A DNA stretch of 64,000 nt from Francisella adeliensis (GTDB lineage: Bacteria > Pseudomonadota > Gammaproteobacteria > Francisellales > Francisellaceae). The notes beneath the pieces are model-generated. The model saw nothing but the letters and a program-made list of their open reading frames with translations, did not search any database and had not been told where the DNA came from. This document shows, one piece after another, positions 8,980-18,457 of this stretch (positions are counted from its first letter, which is position 1; each line of letters begins with the position of its first letter). A program made the translations under genes and the position numbers. The stretch is from NCBI RefSeq assembly GCF_003290445.1, contig NZ_CP021781.1, forward strand, positions 1,116,001 to 1,180,000. The letters run 5' to 3'.

Positions 8980-8993
8980 ACCAAATATTAGTT

Positions 8994-8999
8994 TATAAT
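8994..8999 (+). promoter_or_regulatory. Putative -10 element for the MFS-zur operon
   Basis: A consensus TATAAT lies 32 bases before the MFS start codon. A standard spacer puts the -35 region over the right arm of the Zur palindrome. No strong -35 hexamer is visible. Confidence 0.45.
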
Positions 9000-9031
9000 A
9001 TTCTTTTTAGTACGAATAAACCATAAAAAAT

Positions 9032-10222
9032 ATGTTTAACAGCCAAACGAATAGAAACTCCTCTGACAGAACTATTATTTTTTTACTCTGCTTTTTTGGA
9101 TTAATGTCTCAATTAGCAATAGATAGTTTTACGCCGTCACTGCCCTATATTACAAAATACTTTAATACGAGTGAGAGTATTACTAAACTTACTATTGGAC
9201 TATACTTTTTTGGTATGGCTTGTTCAATGCTAATCTTTGGACATTTATCTGACAAATATGGTAGAAAAAAATCCTTAATAATAGGTTACTCCATATTCTT
9301 TATCGCAAGTATATTTTGCAGCATATCACAATCACCTACCCAGCTTTTATTTTTCCGTTTTTTACAAGGTATTGGTATGTCATGTTCTTTTGTATCATAT
9401 AGAGCTATAATGAAAGATGCCTTTGATAAGAATAATCAATCTCTGGCAAATGCAAACCTTATTGTAAGTAGTATAGTATTATTTGTCCCTCCTTTATCAC
9501 CATTAATAGGTGGTGTAATACAACAGTTTATAGGCTGGAGAAGTAATTTTGCACTTCACGCTATATTAGCTATCGTAACAATCTATCTAATATTTAGTTA
9601 CCTTCACTTAAAGCCTATAGCAAGCACTAAAGATAAATGGTTAGACTCATATAAAAAAGTTTTGAGCAATAAATCTTTTATTTTAAACTCCATATGTAGT
9701 GGTTTAGCATCCTCATTAATGTTCTCTTTTGTTGAAGTTACTCCTTATTTATTTCAGGTTAAAATGGGTTTCTCAACTATAAGCTATTCTTTAACATCAG
9801 CAACAATGATAGTTGTTCCAGTAATATTTATACTTTTATTAAAAAATAGAATAAGCAGAATGAATATGGATAAGGTTATGATATATTGTGCTTTAATATC
9901 TGCATTTTTTAGTTTTTTACTAGTAATCTCTTATTTTACTGTCGGAATAAACCCATTAATAATAATTATTATTTGTACATTAATTATTAGTGGTAATGCA
10001 TTTCAATATACAGCTACTTATGTCGCTGCATATAAAGAAGTCGATAATCATGTAGGGGCATCATCTGCATTATTTTGTTTTATTAAAATATTTATAGCTG
10101 CAGTTTTTTCATTAGCTGTTTCATATATCTATGTTAAAAATCAAGCTACATTAGGGCTTATAATAGGACTACCTCCATTAGCTATAATAGTACTTAAAAT
10201 GATAGATAAAAAAATTCTTTAA
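9032..10222 (+). CDS. MFS exporter, Bcr/CflA type (candidate metallophore exporter, CntE-like)
   Basis: A 396-residue protein with about twelve membrane helices and the MFS loop-2 signature GHLSDKYGRKKSLI. The N-terminal QLAIDSFTPSLPYI stretch is typical of the Bcr/CflA drug-efflux group, to which the staphylopine exporter CntE also belongs. It is divergent from the nicotianamine-synthase gene, shares its Zur box, and is followed 58-90 bases later by zur. That context makes export of the metallophore its most likely job; a generic drug pump is the alternative. The ATG at 9032 has no clear Shine-Dalgarno, like its divergent neighbour. Confidence 0.85.
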   Translation: MFNSQTNRNSSDRTIIFLLCFFGLMSQLAIDSFTPSLPYITKYFNTSESITKLTIGLYFFGMACSMLIFGHLSDKYGRKKSLIIGYSIFFIASIFCSISQSPTQLLFFRFLQGIGMSCSFVSYRAIMKDAFDKNNQSLANANLIVSSIVLFVPPLSPLIGGVIQQFIGWRSNFALHAILAIVTIYLIFSYLHLKPIASTKDKWLDSYKKVLSNKSFILNSICSGLASSLMFSFVEVTPYLFQVKMGFSTISYSLTSATMIVVPVIFILLLKNRISRMNMDKVMIYCALISAFFSFLLVISYFTVGINPLIIIIICTLIISGNAFQYTATYVAAYKEVDNHVGASSALFCFIKIFIAAVFSLAVSYIYVKNQATLGLIIGLPPLAIIVLKMIDKKIL

Positions 10223-10244
10223 TATTTACCAACAGGCTAAAATC

Positions 10245-10287
10245 GCACCAATTTGTATTGGGATTAGCATTAGATTATAATTGGTGC
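10245..10287 (+). other. Stem-loop with alternative pairing in the zur leader
   Basis: GCACCAATT (10245-10253) pairs perfectly with AATTGGTGC (10279-10287) across a 25-base loop. The same left arm can instead pair CCAAT (10248-10252) with ATTGG (10257-10261), so the two folds exclude each other. It lies between the exporter and zur genes, just before the zur start. It could tune zur expression within the operon, but no U-tract of a classic terminator follows. Confidence 0.45.
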
Positions 10288-10310
10288 AAAATTATAGATT
10301 GAAATTAAAG

Positions 10311-10742
10311 ATGGGTAATTATCTGAAAAACGCAAAGCATTATTGTGAAAACAATAAACTCCGCTTTACACCTCCACGCCAGCAAGTTTTGGACGTAATT
10401 TATAAATCAACTAAGCCAATTAGTGCTTACGATATTCTTAGAATCATTTCTTGCGATAGAGATATAAATCCCCCTACTATTTACCGAGCTATTGATTTTT
10501 GGCTTAAATATAATTTTATCCATCGAATTGAAAGTATAAATTCATATATAGCTTGCAAAGAAAATCACAAACATACTGGTGTCGAAGTTTTTGTTTGCCA
10601 AAACTGTGGTTTTGTTGATGAGTCTCATACTTGTAATTCAAAAATCCTTGAAGAACTAAAAAAACTTACTAAACATCAAATTAAAAGTTGGAATATAGAA
10701 ATGAAAGGACTATGCCAAAACTGTATAAATATAGAGAACTAA
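10311..10742 (+). CDS. zur: Zinc uptake regulator Zur (Fur superfamily)
   Basis: Start at ATG 10311 gives 143 residues; an upstream TTG (10281) is in frame but lies inside a hairpin arm and adds an unlikely extension. The N-terminal winged helix contains RFTPPRQQVLDVI and TIYRAIDFWL, the latter close to E. coli Zur VYRALDFLL. The dimerisation domain has two CxxC pairs (Cys96/Cys99 and Cys135/Cys138) that form the structural zinc site of the family, plus His86 and His88 for regulatory zinc. With zinc bound it would repress the three promoters carrying the TGTTA-N5-TAACA palindromes nearby. It follows the MFS gene in the same direction, which suggests autoregulation. Zur rather than Fur is favoured by the operator type and the neighbouring zinc genes. 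Confidence 0.92.
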   Translation: MGNYLKNAKHYCENNKLRFTPPRQQVLDVIYKSTKPISAYDILRIISCDRDINPPTIYRAIDFWLKYNFIHRIESINSYIACKENHKHTGVEVFVCQNCGFVDESHTCNSKILEELKKLTKHQIKSWNIEMKGLCQNCINIEN

Positions 10743-10745
10743 ACT

Positions 10746-11366
10746 TTATGCAAAATCTAATGTTAGTAGTAATCTAGTTTTACTATCTAAAATATTTGGT
10801 GATCGATGGACAAGTCCATTACCTTCATTATCTTCCCATGTTTCACCTTTCAATAAAGCAACATCTCCTGTATCTAGCTTTTGAATTTCAGTACTCTTAT
10901 CCTTAAAAGGAGTATCGCTAATACCTAATATACTCCTATTTACATCAATACTCTTAAGCCACTCCGTTGTGCTACCTGAATAACAGCTAATTAACCGACA
11001 AGGCACACGATCGACATGAAAGCGAGGACACATAGCTTTGTTAATAGTCGCTAATCTTAGACCCGCTTGCTCTAAATCAAATAGATAGCAAAACATATCA
11101 ACAATAGTTGAAATATCTTCAATTAAATAAGATTTCAAAGCAAAATCAGGTAGTTCATTTATCAATGTATCATAAACATCATTAGGCTTTACAATAATAG
11201 GAAGAGTAGAATCTTTTTTATTATTACTAATAAAATTATCAATGGAAGTCAGCAATTCTTTACTAAAAGATCTTTTCCATATGGCTATATTTTTACCTTT
11301 TTTATAGATATCTGATAAAACAATCTTATCACTTGACTCAGATTTACCTTCAAATTCTAGATTCAT
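10746..11366 (-). CDS. DUF1826 family protein, Zur-regulated
   Basis: A 206-residue cytoplasmic protein with the DUF1826 pattern: FHVDRVPCRL (116-125), TEWL (134-137) and LVHRSP (185-190). His117, Asp119 and His187 form an HxD...H arrangement that resembles the iron site of 2-oxoglutarate/cupin-type oxygenases; a metal-dependent enzyme is inferred, not shown. The family is often found beside COG0523 and Zur genes in Proteobacteria, and here a Zur palindrome lies about 41 bases upstream. It ends 3 bases after zur, converging on it. A role in zinc stress or in modifying the metallophore would fit the context, but the function is unknown. Confidence 0.82.
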   Translation of the reverse strand: MNLEFEGKSESSDKIVLSDIYKKGKNIAIWKRSFSKELLTSIDNFISNNKKDSTLPIIVKPNDVYDTLINELPDFALKSYLIEDISTIVDMFCYLFDLEQAGLRLATINKAMCPRFHVDRVPCRLISCYSGSTTEWLKSIDVNRSILGISDTPFKDKSTEIQKLDTGDVALLKGETWEDNEGNGLVHRSPNILDSKTRLLLTLDFA

Positions 11367-11403
11367 TGCAACCTCTTATGAATATGTTTTTATCACAGAT
11401 ACA

Positions 11404-11422
11404 AAGTGTTATAAGATAACAT
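11404..11422. promoter_or_regulatory. Zur operator (box 3) upstream of DUF1826
   Basis: The core TGTTATAAGATAACA (11407-11421) has TGTTAT and ATAACA half-sites around a 3-base centre and the same AAAG flank as boxes 1 and 2. It is about 41 bases from the DUF1826 start on the minus strand and over 250 bases from the FAH-family gene on the plus strand, so it most likely controls DUF1826. Confidence 0.82.
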
Positions 11423-11675
11423 CATTAAATATAGCATAAGGGGATAAAATTATAAAGATTTTTAGAAGAAACCTATAAATTGCTTATGATGATTAAAAAC
11501 TATTTGGAGTTGATCAATACTTCATTAATGACAATATAAACTACTAATAGCAACTTCATATCTTAAGTATTCGATATAGCAAATATAAGAGTATAATAAA
11601 CATATCAATTCTTAAAAATCACTTCTAAACTTAAATAAAGTTAAAAAATAAATTTATCACGGAGATTGAAATTAT
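11423..11675. other. AT-rich intergenic region, no gene recognised
   Basis: Together with the DUF1826 promoter this is the longest gene-free stretch of the window (309 bases). I see no tRNA, strong hairpin or repeat. A short open stretch at about 11460-11540 could be a decayed gene remnant, but nothing is recognisable. The right end holds GGAG about 10 bases before the FAH-family start and should contain that gene's promoter. Confidence 0.5.
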
Positions 11676-12548
11676 ATGAAATTCTTACGATATAAGCATC
11701 AAAATACTATTTATCCTTGCATCCTTTCTGAAGATACTTTATATAACATTAAGAACTTAGTCGATGATATTTGCCCTAACAATATTCTAAAGCTTGAATC
11801 AATAGTAAAGAACAATACTGATTTAAACTCTTTACCAATATTAACTAGTAAAATCGAAAAGAAAAATATTTCAAGTTGTATTCAAAAGCCTGGGAAAATT
11901 ATAGCAATCGGTATGAATTATTTAGATTATCTAGAAAGAATAAACTTTCTTGGTGGGCCTAAAATTAAACCAACAAACTTTATATTTTTTCAAAAACCAT
12001 CAAGTAGTATAACAGGTCCTTATGATCCTATATATATACCTAAAAACTGTAATAAACTTGATTATGAAAATGAGCTAGCTGTAATTATTGGTAAACCCGC
12101 AAAAAACATATCTAAAAATGAAGCTTTAGAGCATATTTTAGGATACTGTATTGGTAACGATGTATCTGAAAGAGCTTTACAACTTCAAAATCCAGGCCAA
12201 TATAATATGGGTAAAAGTTGCGACTCTTTTTGCCCCCTTGGACCATATATAGCTACTAAAGATGAGATTAATCCTGAAAACCTTTCTATAAAAACAAAAA
12301 TAAATGATGAAACTGTCCAAGATGGTTCAACCAAAACTATGATATTTGGAATAACTCAGTTAGTAGCTAAGTTAAGTGAATATTTTACTTTAGAGCCTGG
12401 CGATGTTATTTTGACTGGTACACCGCAAGGAGTTCAATTAGAAAATGAAATTTTAGGATTAGAAACTCATTACTTAAAAGAAAAAAATATTGTAACTTTA
12501 GAAATAGAAGGATTAGGAAAACAAGAAAATATGATTTTCAAATCTTAA
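11676..12548 (+). CDS. Fumarylacetoacetate hydrolase (FAH) family protein
   Basis: A 290-residue FAH-superfamily enzyme. It has the metal-site pattern DYENELAVIIGK (acidic ligands near 127-131), GNDVSERALQ, GKSCDSFCPLGP and the C-terminal TGTPQGV, in the order seen in FAHD1, HpcE and fumarylpyruvate hydrolases. Such enzymes cleave or isomerise C-C bonds in 2-oxo acids using Mg or Mn. The substrate cannot be told by eye. It is transcribed away from DUF1826 and stands alone; a link to the zinc locus is possible but not supported by an operator close to its start. Directly after the stop codon lies a copy of the 3' end of pheT. Confidence 0.85.
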   Translation: MKFLRYKHQNTIYPCILSEDTLYNIKNLVDDICPNNILKLESIVKNNTDLNSLPILTSKIEKKNISSCIQKPGKIIAIGMNYLDYLERINFLGGPKIKPTNFIFFQKPSSSITGPYDPIYIPKNCNKLDYENELAVIIGKPAKNISKNEALEHILGYCIGNDVSERALQLQNPGQYNMGKSCDSFCPLGPYIATKDEINPENLSIKTKINDETVQDGSTKTMIFGITQLVAKLSEYFTLEPGDVILTGTPQGVQLENEILGLETHYLKEKNIVTLEIEGLGKQENMIFKS

Positions 12549-12640
12549 ATTCTCTACTCAATTGCAAACTTATCTTTTAAAGCATTTAAAATTTTATCAA
12601 CATTCTCATTGATAACAGCATTACTCAGAGTTTGGGTATT
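12549..12640 (-). pseudogene. Remnant of the 3' end of pheT (duplicated fragment)
   Basis: This 92-base stretch aligns without gaps to the end of pheT (13963-14054) at roughly 80% identity. Read on the minus strand it encodes NVDKILNALKDKFAIE, against NVDDILNTLKDKFAIE in PheT, and then a stop replaces the Gln before the last two PheT residues. Homology ends abruptly at 12640. The two copies are direct repeats that bracket the MFS gene at 12645-13880, which points to an old insertion or recombination at the pheT end. It is too short to encode a function. Confidence 0.88.
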
Positions 12641-12644
12641 ATAT

Positions 12645-13880
12645 CTACTTATCTTTAATAGATCTTAAGGCTGCTGCTATAAATAAAAGAGCCATTATTG
12701 AGAAGAAATATAGAAAACAAAGTCCAATATAAAATGGTACATTTATATTTTCAGATATAGGTAGATTTTTAAAATTTGTATTTGTTACAACATATCCAAA
12801 ACTTATCTGACCAATAACCCCTCCTAAGATAACAAAAGTATTATTAATAGCTGCCGCTGTACTAGCTAAATCGTCACTTACTATATACGATGTCAAAGCA
12901 AAAGAAGTAATAACTCCAGATGCTGATATTCCTGCAAATATTGCAAATACTATAAGAGTTGAGTAGCTAAATAAGATTGGTGTAATCATAAGGCTATAAC
13001 ATATAACCCCAAGTGTAGCTACCAGATACAAATGCTGTTTTATTCTTTTTAATGTCTTTAAATAAAAACCTGAGATAACTCCTGAAACTAAAAAACTAGC
13101 CCAGTATATTTCTCCTAAAGTCATAGCCTTTTCCGCTGAATACCCATGCATCTGCATAAAATAACTTTTTGCCCAATACCCTGCAAAACTCATAATAATC
13201 AACCAGCTTGTAAAAGCATATAAAAATATAAATAATAGTATTTTTGACTTAAATAATTCTTTTATTTGCCCTATTATTTGAGACCAGCTTTGACTTTTAT
13301 TCGAATAAGTATTTGATGGTTTGTAGTTTTTTAGTAAAACTATAGAGATTAGAAGTAAAATAAAAGCAAATACAATAACAATTATATTTGCAGTATCCCA
13401 GCCGAAATTTTTTAAAACATAATGGTAAACATTTCCAGAAATAATAGCTCCCAATGTACACGATGCTTCTGCAAGACCTACACATAGAGGAAAAAATTGT
13501 TTTTTGAAGCTCCTTAATGCTACATACAAAGCTGAGATATAAGCCATTGAAGCTCCTATCCCTGTAATAAAACGTCCTAATGCAACTGTAATGCTTCCCA
13601 TAGATAACCAATATACAAAACTACCTAAAATAACTATAGATATACCTATAGGTAATAAATATTTGATGCCATACTTATCAAAAAATATACCATTAGGTAT
13701 TTGTAATAAGACAAATGGTAAAAAATATATCGCAGATATATTTATGCTATTTTCATGAGTTAATTTTAAAACTCTTTCCATATAAGATGCATTTGTTGCA
13801 GGAGATACTTGCAAAAAAAATGCTAAAATAACAAATAATAAACAGATAATAAATACAAAATACTTTTGAGCTTCTTTCAT
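12645..13880 (-). CDS. MFS transporter
   Basis: A 411-residue protein with about twelve membrane helices. The N-terminal FFLQVSPATNASYM and LPFVLLQIPNGIFFDKYG pattern recalls the MFS group that includes the intracellular-nutrient transporters of Legionella (Pht) and Francisella (Fpt); the substrate is unknown. It lies between two copies of the pheT 3' end, with no other gene inside the bracket, so it may have arrived by recombination. It is not obviously co-transcribed with pheT: the pheT stop is about 80 bases upstream of its start, and the spacing would allow its own promoter. Confidence 0.82.
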   Translation of the reverse strand: MKEAQKYFVFIICLLFVILAFFLQVSPATNASYMERVLKLTHENSINISAIYFLPFVLLQIPNGIFFDKYGIKYLLPIGISIVILGSFVYWLSMGSITVALGRFITGIGASMAYISALYVALRSFKKQFFPLCVGLAEASCTLGAIISGNVYHYVLKNFGWDTANIIVIVFAFILLLISIVLLKNYKPSNTYSNKSQSWSQIIGQIKELFKSKILLFIFLYAFTSWLIIMSFAGYWAKSYFMQMHGYSAEKAMTLGEIYWASFLVSGVISGFYLKTLKRIKQHLYLVATLGVICYSLMITPILFSYSTLIVFAIFAGISASGVITSFALTSYIVSDDLASTAAAINNTFVILGGVIGQISFGYVVTNTNFKNLPISENINVPFYIGLCFLYFFSIMALLFIAAALRSIKDK

Positions 13881-13958
13881 ATAGTACCTTTAGGTTAGAA
13901 TGGCATTAATAAAAACTAAATAATATTATAGTATTTATTAAGAAGTTAAGCTACCTAT

Positions 13959-16328
13959 CTAAACTCTCTGCTCAATCGCAAATTTATCTTTTAAAGTATT
14001 TAAAATGTCATCAACATTCTCATTGATAACTTCATCACCTAAAGTTTGAGCGTTATCTTGGAAAAGCATACTAATAGCTAAGCTCTTACGCGGATTTGCA
14101 TCATCTTGATATACATCAAATATATTTACATTTTGCAAAATACTAATATCAAGATTGTTGATAGCTTTGACAATATCTCCAGCTAATACACCCTTTTCTA
14201 CCAAGAAAGATACATCTCTTGATACTGATGGGTATTTAGAGATTTTGTTAAAGCTTGGTATTTCTTTAGAGTTTAGCACTTCCAAATCAAGTTCAAAAAT
14301 TATCGGAGCTTTTGATTTTATTTGGAATGTTTTTAGCGTAGTTGGGTGAATCACACCAATCACACCAATCTTTTTACCATTAGCTACTATATAAGCCGAT
14401 TGACCTGGGTGAAGCCAGTTTACATCATCACAAACTTCAAAGTTTAAATTTACTATATCAGAACATAAGCTTTCTATGTCTGCTTTAACATCGTAGAAAT
14501 CAACTTTTTTAGTTGCTGACCAGTTTACGCTATTTAGCTCACCAAATGCTAGACCTGCAATTCTATCAAACTGTTTTCTAGTACCATTCTCAAGTTTAAA
14601 ACAAGCACCCTTCTCAAACAATCTAACCCTCGTTTGTTGGCGAGTTACATTTGCTTTAAAAGCATTCAAAAGCCCTGGTATAAGTGACTGTCTCATCACT
14701 GATAAATCTTGAGAGATTGGATTTTTAATAGCTATACCCTTTTCTGCAAAGAAAAACTCATCAAATTTAGGGTCAATAAAACTATAATTTATCGCCTCTT
14801 GATAACCTCTATCTACAAGTCTACTCTCAAGTGTAGTTATAGCTTGCTTAGTCTCAGAAATATTGATTTTCTTAGCTTTGTAGCTTGGCATAGTTTCAGG
14901 TAGTTTTGAGTAGCCGTATACTCTAGCAACTTCCTCGATTAAATCTTCTGGGATTTCCATATCAAAACGATAAGATGGAGCTACAACTTCTAAACAACAC
15001 TCATCTTTTTGAGTAACTTGCATATGAAGATTGCTAAGCACTTCTGATACATAAGAAATATCAAACTCTGTACCTAAAACTCTATTTAGTTTATTGATGC
15101 AAAGACTAATAGTAACTTGCTTTTCTACAAAATTATTATCAACTTGAGCATGAATTGGAGCAACTTCGCCACCTGCAATTTCAACTATTAGATTAATAGC
15201 TAACTGCATCGCTTGACTTGCAAGTTTAGGATCTACACCGCGTTCAAATCTATGTGATGAATCTGTGTGTAGATTATATTTGCGCGCTTTACCTGCTATT
15301 TTTTCAGGTACAAAAAATGCACTTTCTAAGAATATGTTAGTAGTTGAATCAGTAATTGATGAATCTAAACCACCCATCACACCTGCGATTGCTAATGCTT
15401 TTTTCTCATCAGCAATTACTAGAGTATCTGACTCAAGCTCAACTTTTGTATCATCTAAAAGAGTTAGTTTTTCTTTATCATTAGCATAGCGAATATTTAT
15501 ACCACCATCTAATTTATCCAAGTCAAATGCGTGCATTGGTTGACCTGTCAAAAGCATTATATAGTTAGTTACATCTACGAAAAATGATATAGAACTAACC
15601 CCACTTCTACGTAATTTTTCAACAATCCATAGAGGTGTTTGAGCTTTATTATTTACATTTTTAATAATACAACCATAATAAGATTTACAAGCATCTGTAG
15701 CTGTAATTGTAACTTCTTTAGTATCGTTGATAGTTGTTGAAATATCTTTTATAACAACTTCTTTTAAATCTGCTTTTGTAAGAGCTGATACTTCACGAGC
15801 AATACCAAACACACTCAAGCAATCTGCTCTATTTGGTGTAAGGTCAACTTCTATCATATTATCATCAAGATTTAGGTAAGTATTTACATCTTCTCCTACA
15901 GGAGCATCTGTTGGTAAATCCATAAGCCCATCAGCTTTTTCTGCTAAACCAAGCTCTTCTTCAGAACACATCATCCCAAATGATTCTTGCCCACGCAGTT
16001 TTGATTTCTTGATTTTAAAATTACCCGGTAATACCGCACCAATAGTCGCTACAGGTGCTTTCATACCTTCGTATATATTTTTAGCACCACAAACTATAGT
16101 AGAGTTTTCAGCTTCACCAATATCTACACTACAGATGTTTAGTTTATCTGCATCTGGGTGTTTTGTGATAGTTTTTATCTGCCCTACGACTACACCTGTA
16201 ACTTTCTCAGCTACTACAGGCTCGATTGCGTCTACTTCTAAGCCTGCTAGCGTAAGTGTATCTGCTAATTCTTGGCTAGATTGAGTATCACTTAGGTACT
16301 CATTTAACCAGTTATGACTAAATTTCAT
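13959..16328 (-). CDS. pheT: Phenylalanyl-tRNA synthetase beta subunit
   Basis: The 789-residue beta subunit of the alpha2-beta2 enzyme that charges tRNA-Phe. The N-terminus MKFSHNWLNEYL leads into the EMAP-type tRNA-binding domain (about 40-150), followed by the B3/B4 editing region, the B5 DNA-binding-like domain and a C-terminal anticodon-binding FDX-ACB domain (KYPSVSRDVSFLV near residue 705). It lies 16 bases after pheS, in the usual pheST operon. Length is normal. The 3' end is the source of the duplicated fragment at 12549-12640. Confidence 0.97.
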   Translation of the reverse strand: MKFSHNWLNEYLSDTQSSQELADTLTLAGLEVDAIEPVVAEKVTGVVVGQIKTITKHPDADKLNICSVDIGEAENSTIVCGAKNIYEGMKAPVATIGAVLPGNFKIKKSKLRGQESFGMMCSEEELGLAEKADGLMDLPTDAPVGEDVNTYLNLDDNMIEVDLTPNRADCLSVFGIAREVSALTKADLKEVVIKDISTTINDTKEVTITATDACKSYYGCIIKNVNNKAQTPLWIVEKLRRSGVSSISFFVDVTNYIMLLTGQPMHAFDLDKLDGGINIRYANDKEKLTLLDDTKVELESDTLVIADEKKALAIAGVMGGLDSSITDSTTNIFLESAFFVPEKIAGKARKYNLHTDSSHRFERGVDPKLASQAMQLAINLIVEIAGGEVAPIHAQVDNNFVEKQVTISLCINKLNRVLGTEFDISYVSEVLSNLHMQVTQKDECCLEVVAPSYRFDMEIPEDLIEEVARVYGYSKLPETMPSYKAKKINISETKQAITTLESRLVDRGYQEAINYSFIDPKFDEFFFAEKGIAIKNPISQDLSVMRQSLIPGLLNAFKANVTRQQTRVRLFEKGACFKLENGTRKQFDRIAGLAFGELNSVNWSATKKVDFYDVKADIESLCSDIVNLNFEVCDDVNWLHPGQSAYIVANGKKIGVIGVIHPTTLKTFQIKSKAPIIFELDLEVLNSKEIPSFNKISKYPSVSRDVSFLVEKGVLAGDIVKAINNLDISILQNVNIFDVYQDDANPRKSLAISMLFQDNAQTLGDEVINENVDDILNTLKDKFAIEQRV

Positions 16329-16344
16329 GTAAAATTCCTATATA

Positions 16345-17388
<1,044 letters not shown>

Positions 17389-17593
17389 TTATAGCAAATA
17401 TGGAATTTTTTAGAATTGATAGAGGCTATAAATATATATTTTATAAGTATTTTAATGTAAGTAGTTGTTTCAGGTAGTCATCACAACAGATAGGTAGCCG
17501 TTCATTTTGATTATTCTATTTGTGTAACATCTTTTAAGTAAAAATATAATTTCTAGAAAAAAGTGATAAGAAATATTTTAGTTTAAGTTATAT

Positions 17594-18412
17594 TTATTCC
17601 CAGACATATCCGTTAGGAATATCGCAAGACACACCTTTTTGACTTAGCATCATGACTTTCATTTTTGTGATTGGACAACTACAAGTTGCATATTCTTTTG
17701 TGTCCTTTTCATATTTACATGGTTGAGTCATACACCCCGCAACATCTATGTTTAAACACTTTACTCCATCACCTGGTTTTGCAATATCATAATCCTTATT
17801 CATATCAAACCCGTATGTTGATATTAAGTCAGCTCCTGGTATAAAAGATGTTTTATCATCTTCACTATTTTGCTCAGCTATATACTTACATACAGGCGCC
17901 TCTATACCTTTACAATCTCCACTACCATTAGGATAACAAGTTGTTAAATTTTTACATTTGGAGCCATCTTTACCACATACAGATATTGTTTCATAATAAG
18001 CACCTAAATTCATAATTCCATCAATGTTTACATAATTAGGTCCTGTAAAAACTTTACATTTACAATTAGCAGTCTTACCATCTTCACTTACTTTGCATGG
18101 TAAGCCAATATTATTAGGATTTGTGCCTGTAGGAGTTAAAGGTCCAGAATAATGACAGTTCGCATATGTTGAATTTGCACAATATAACAGCTTTGTCTCT
18201 ACTGTCGCTCCACCACCAGACCAAGCAGATCCATAGCTTGTAGGCTTGCATGTTGTTGGATAAAATGGCACATTACGACAATTATCACCACAATATGGCT
18301 TTGTATTGGAGCATAACTGATTAGACTCAAACAGCGGATAACTTACAATACTATCTGCGAAAGATGCATCTATAGTAAAAACAAAAACTACTACTAGAAA
18401 CAACTTTTTCAT
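17594..18412 (-). CDS. Cysteine-rich secreted protein, unknown function
   Basis: A 272-residue protein with a clear signal peptide cleaved near SFA (residue 19). The mature part holds more than twenty Cys residues in short-spaced groups such as CKVSEDGKTANCKCKVF and CGKDGSKCKNLTTC, a pattern of a disulfide-rich extracellular or periplasmic protein. I do not recognise the family. It is followed downstream by pheS on the same strand after 235 bases and lies 45 bases after the POT transporter gene, so it may be read from that transcript. Folding would need a Dsb-type oxidase, not seen in the window. Confidence 0.72.
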   Translation of the reverse strand: MKKLFLVVVFVFTIDASFADSIVSYPLFESNQLCSNTKPYCGDNCRNVPFYPTTCKPTSYGSAWSGGGATVETKLLYCANSTYANCHYSGPLTPTGTNPNNIGLPCKVSEDGKTANCKCKVFTGPNYVNIDGIMNLGAYYETISVCGKDGSKCKNLTTCYPNGSGDCKGIEAPVCKYIAEQNSEDDKTSFIPGADLISTYGFDMNKDYDIAKPGDGVKCLNIDVAGCMTQPCKYEKDTKEYATCSCPITKMKVMMLSQKGVSCDIPNGYVWE

Positions 18413-18457
18413 ATCGATTTCCCTTACTTTTTAAAAACTCATTAAATTAACAAATAT

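Noticed and set aside
11460-11540. Decayed gene upstream of the FAH-family gene
   Set aside because: A short open stretch without a recognisable protein or start; AT-rich chance reading is more likely.
12645-14054. Genomic island with attachment sites at pheT
   Set aside because: The repeats resemble att-like duplication of a gene end, but no integrase, tRNA target or phage gene is present; only one MFS gene is bracketed.
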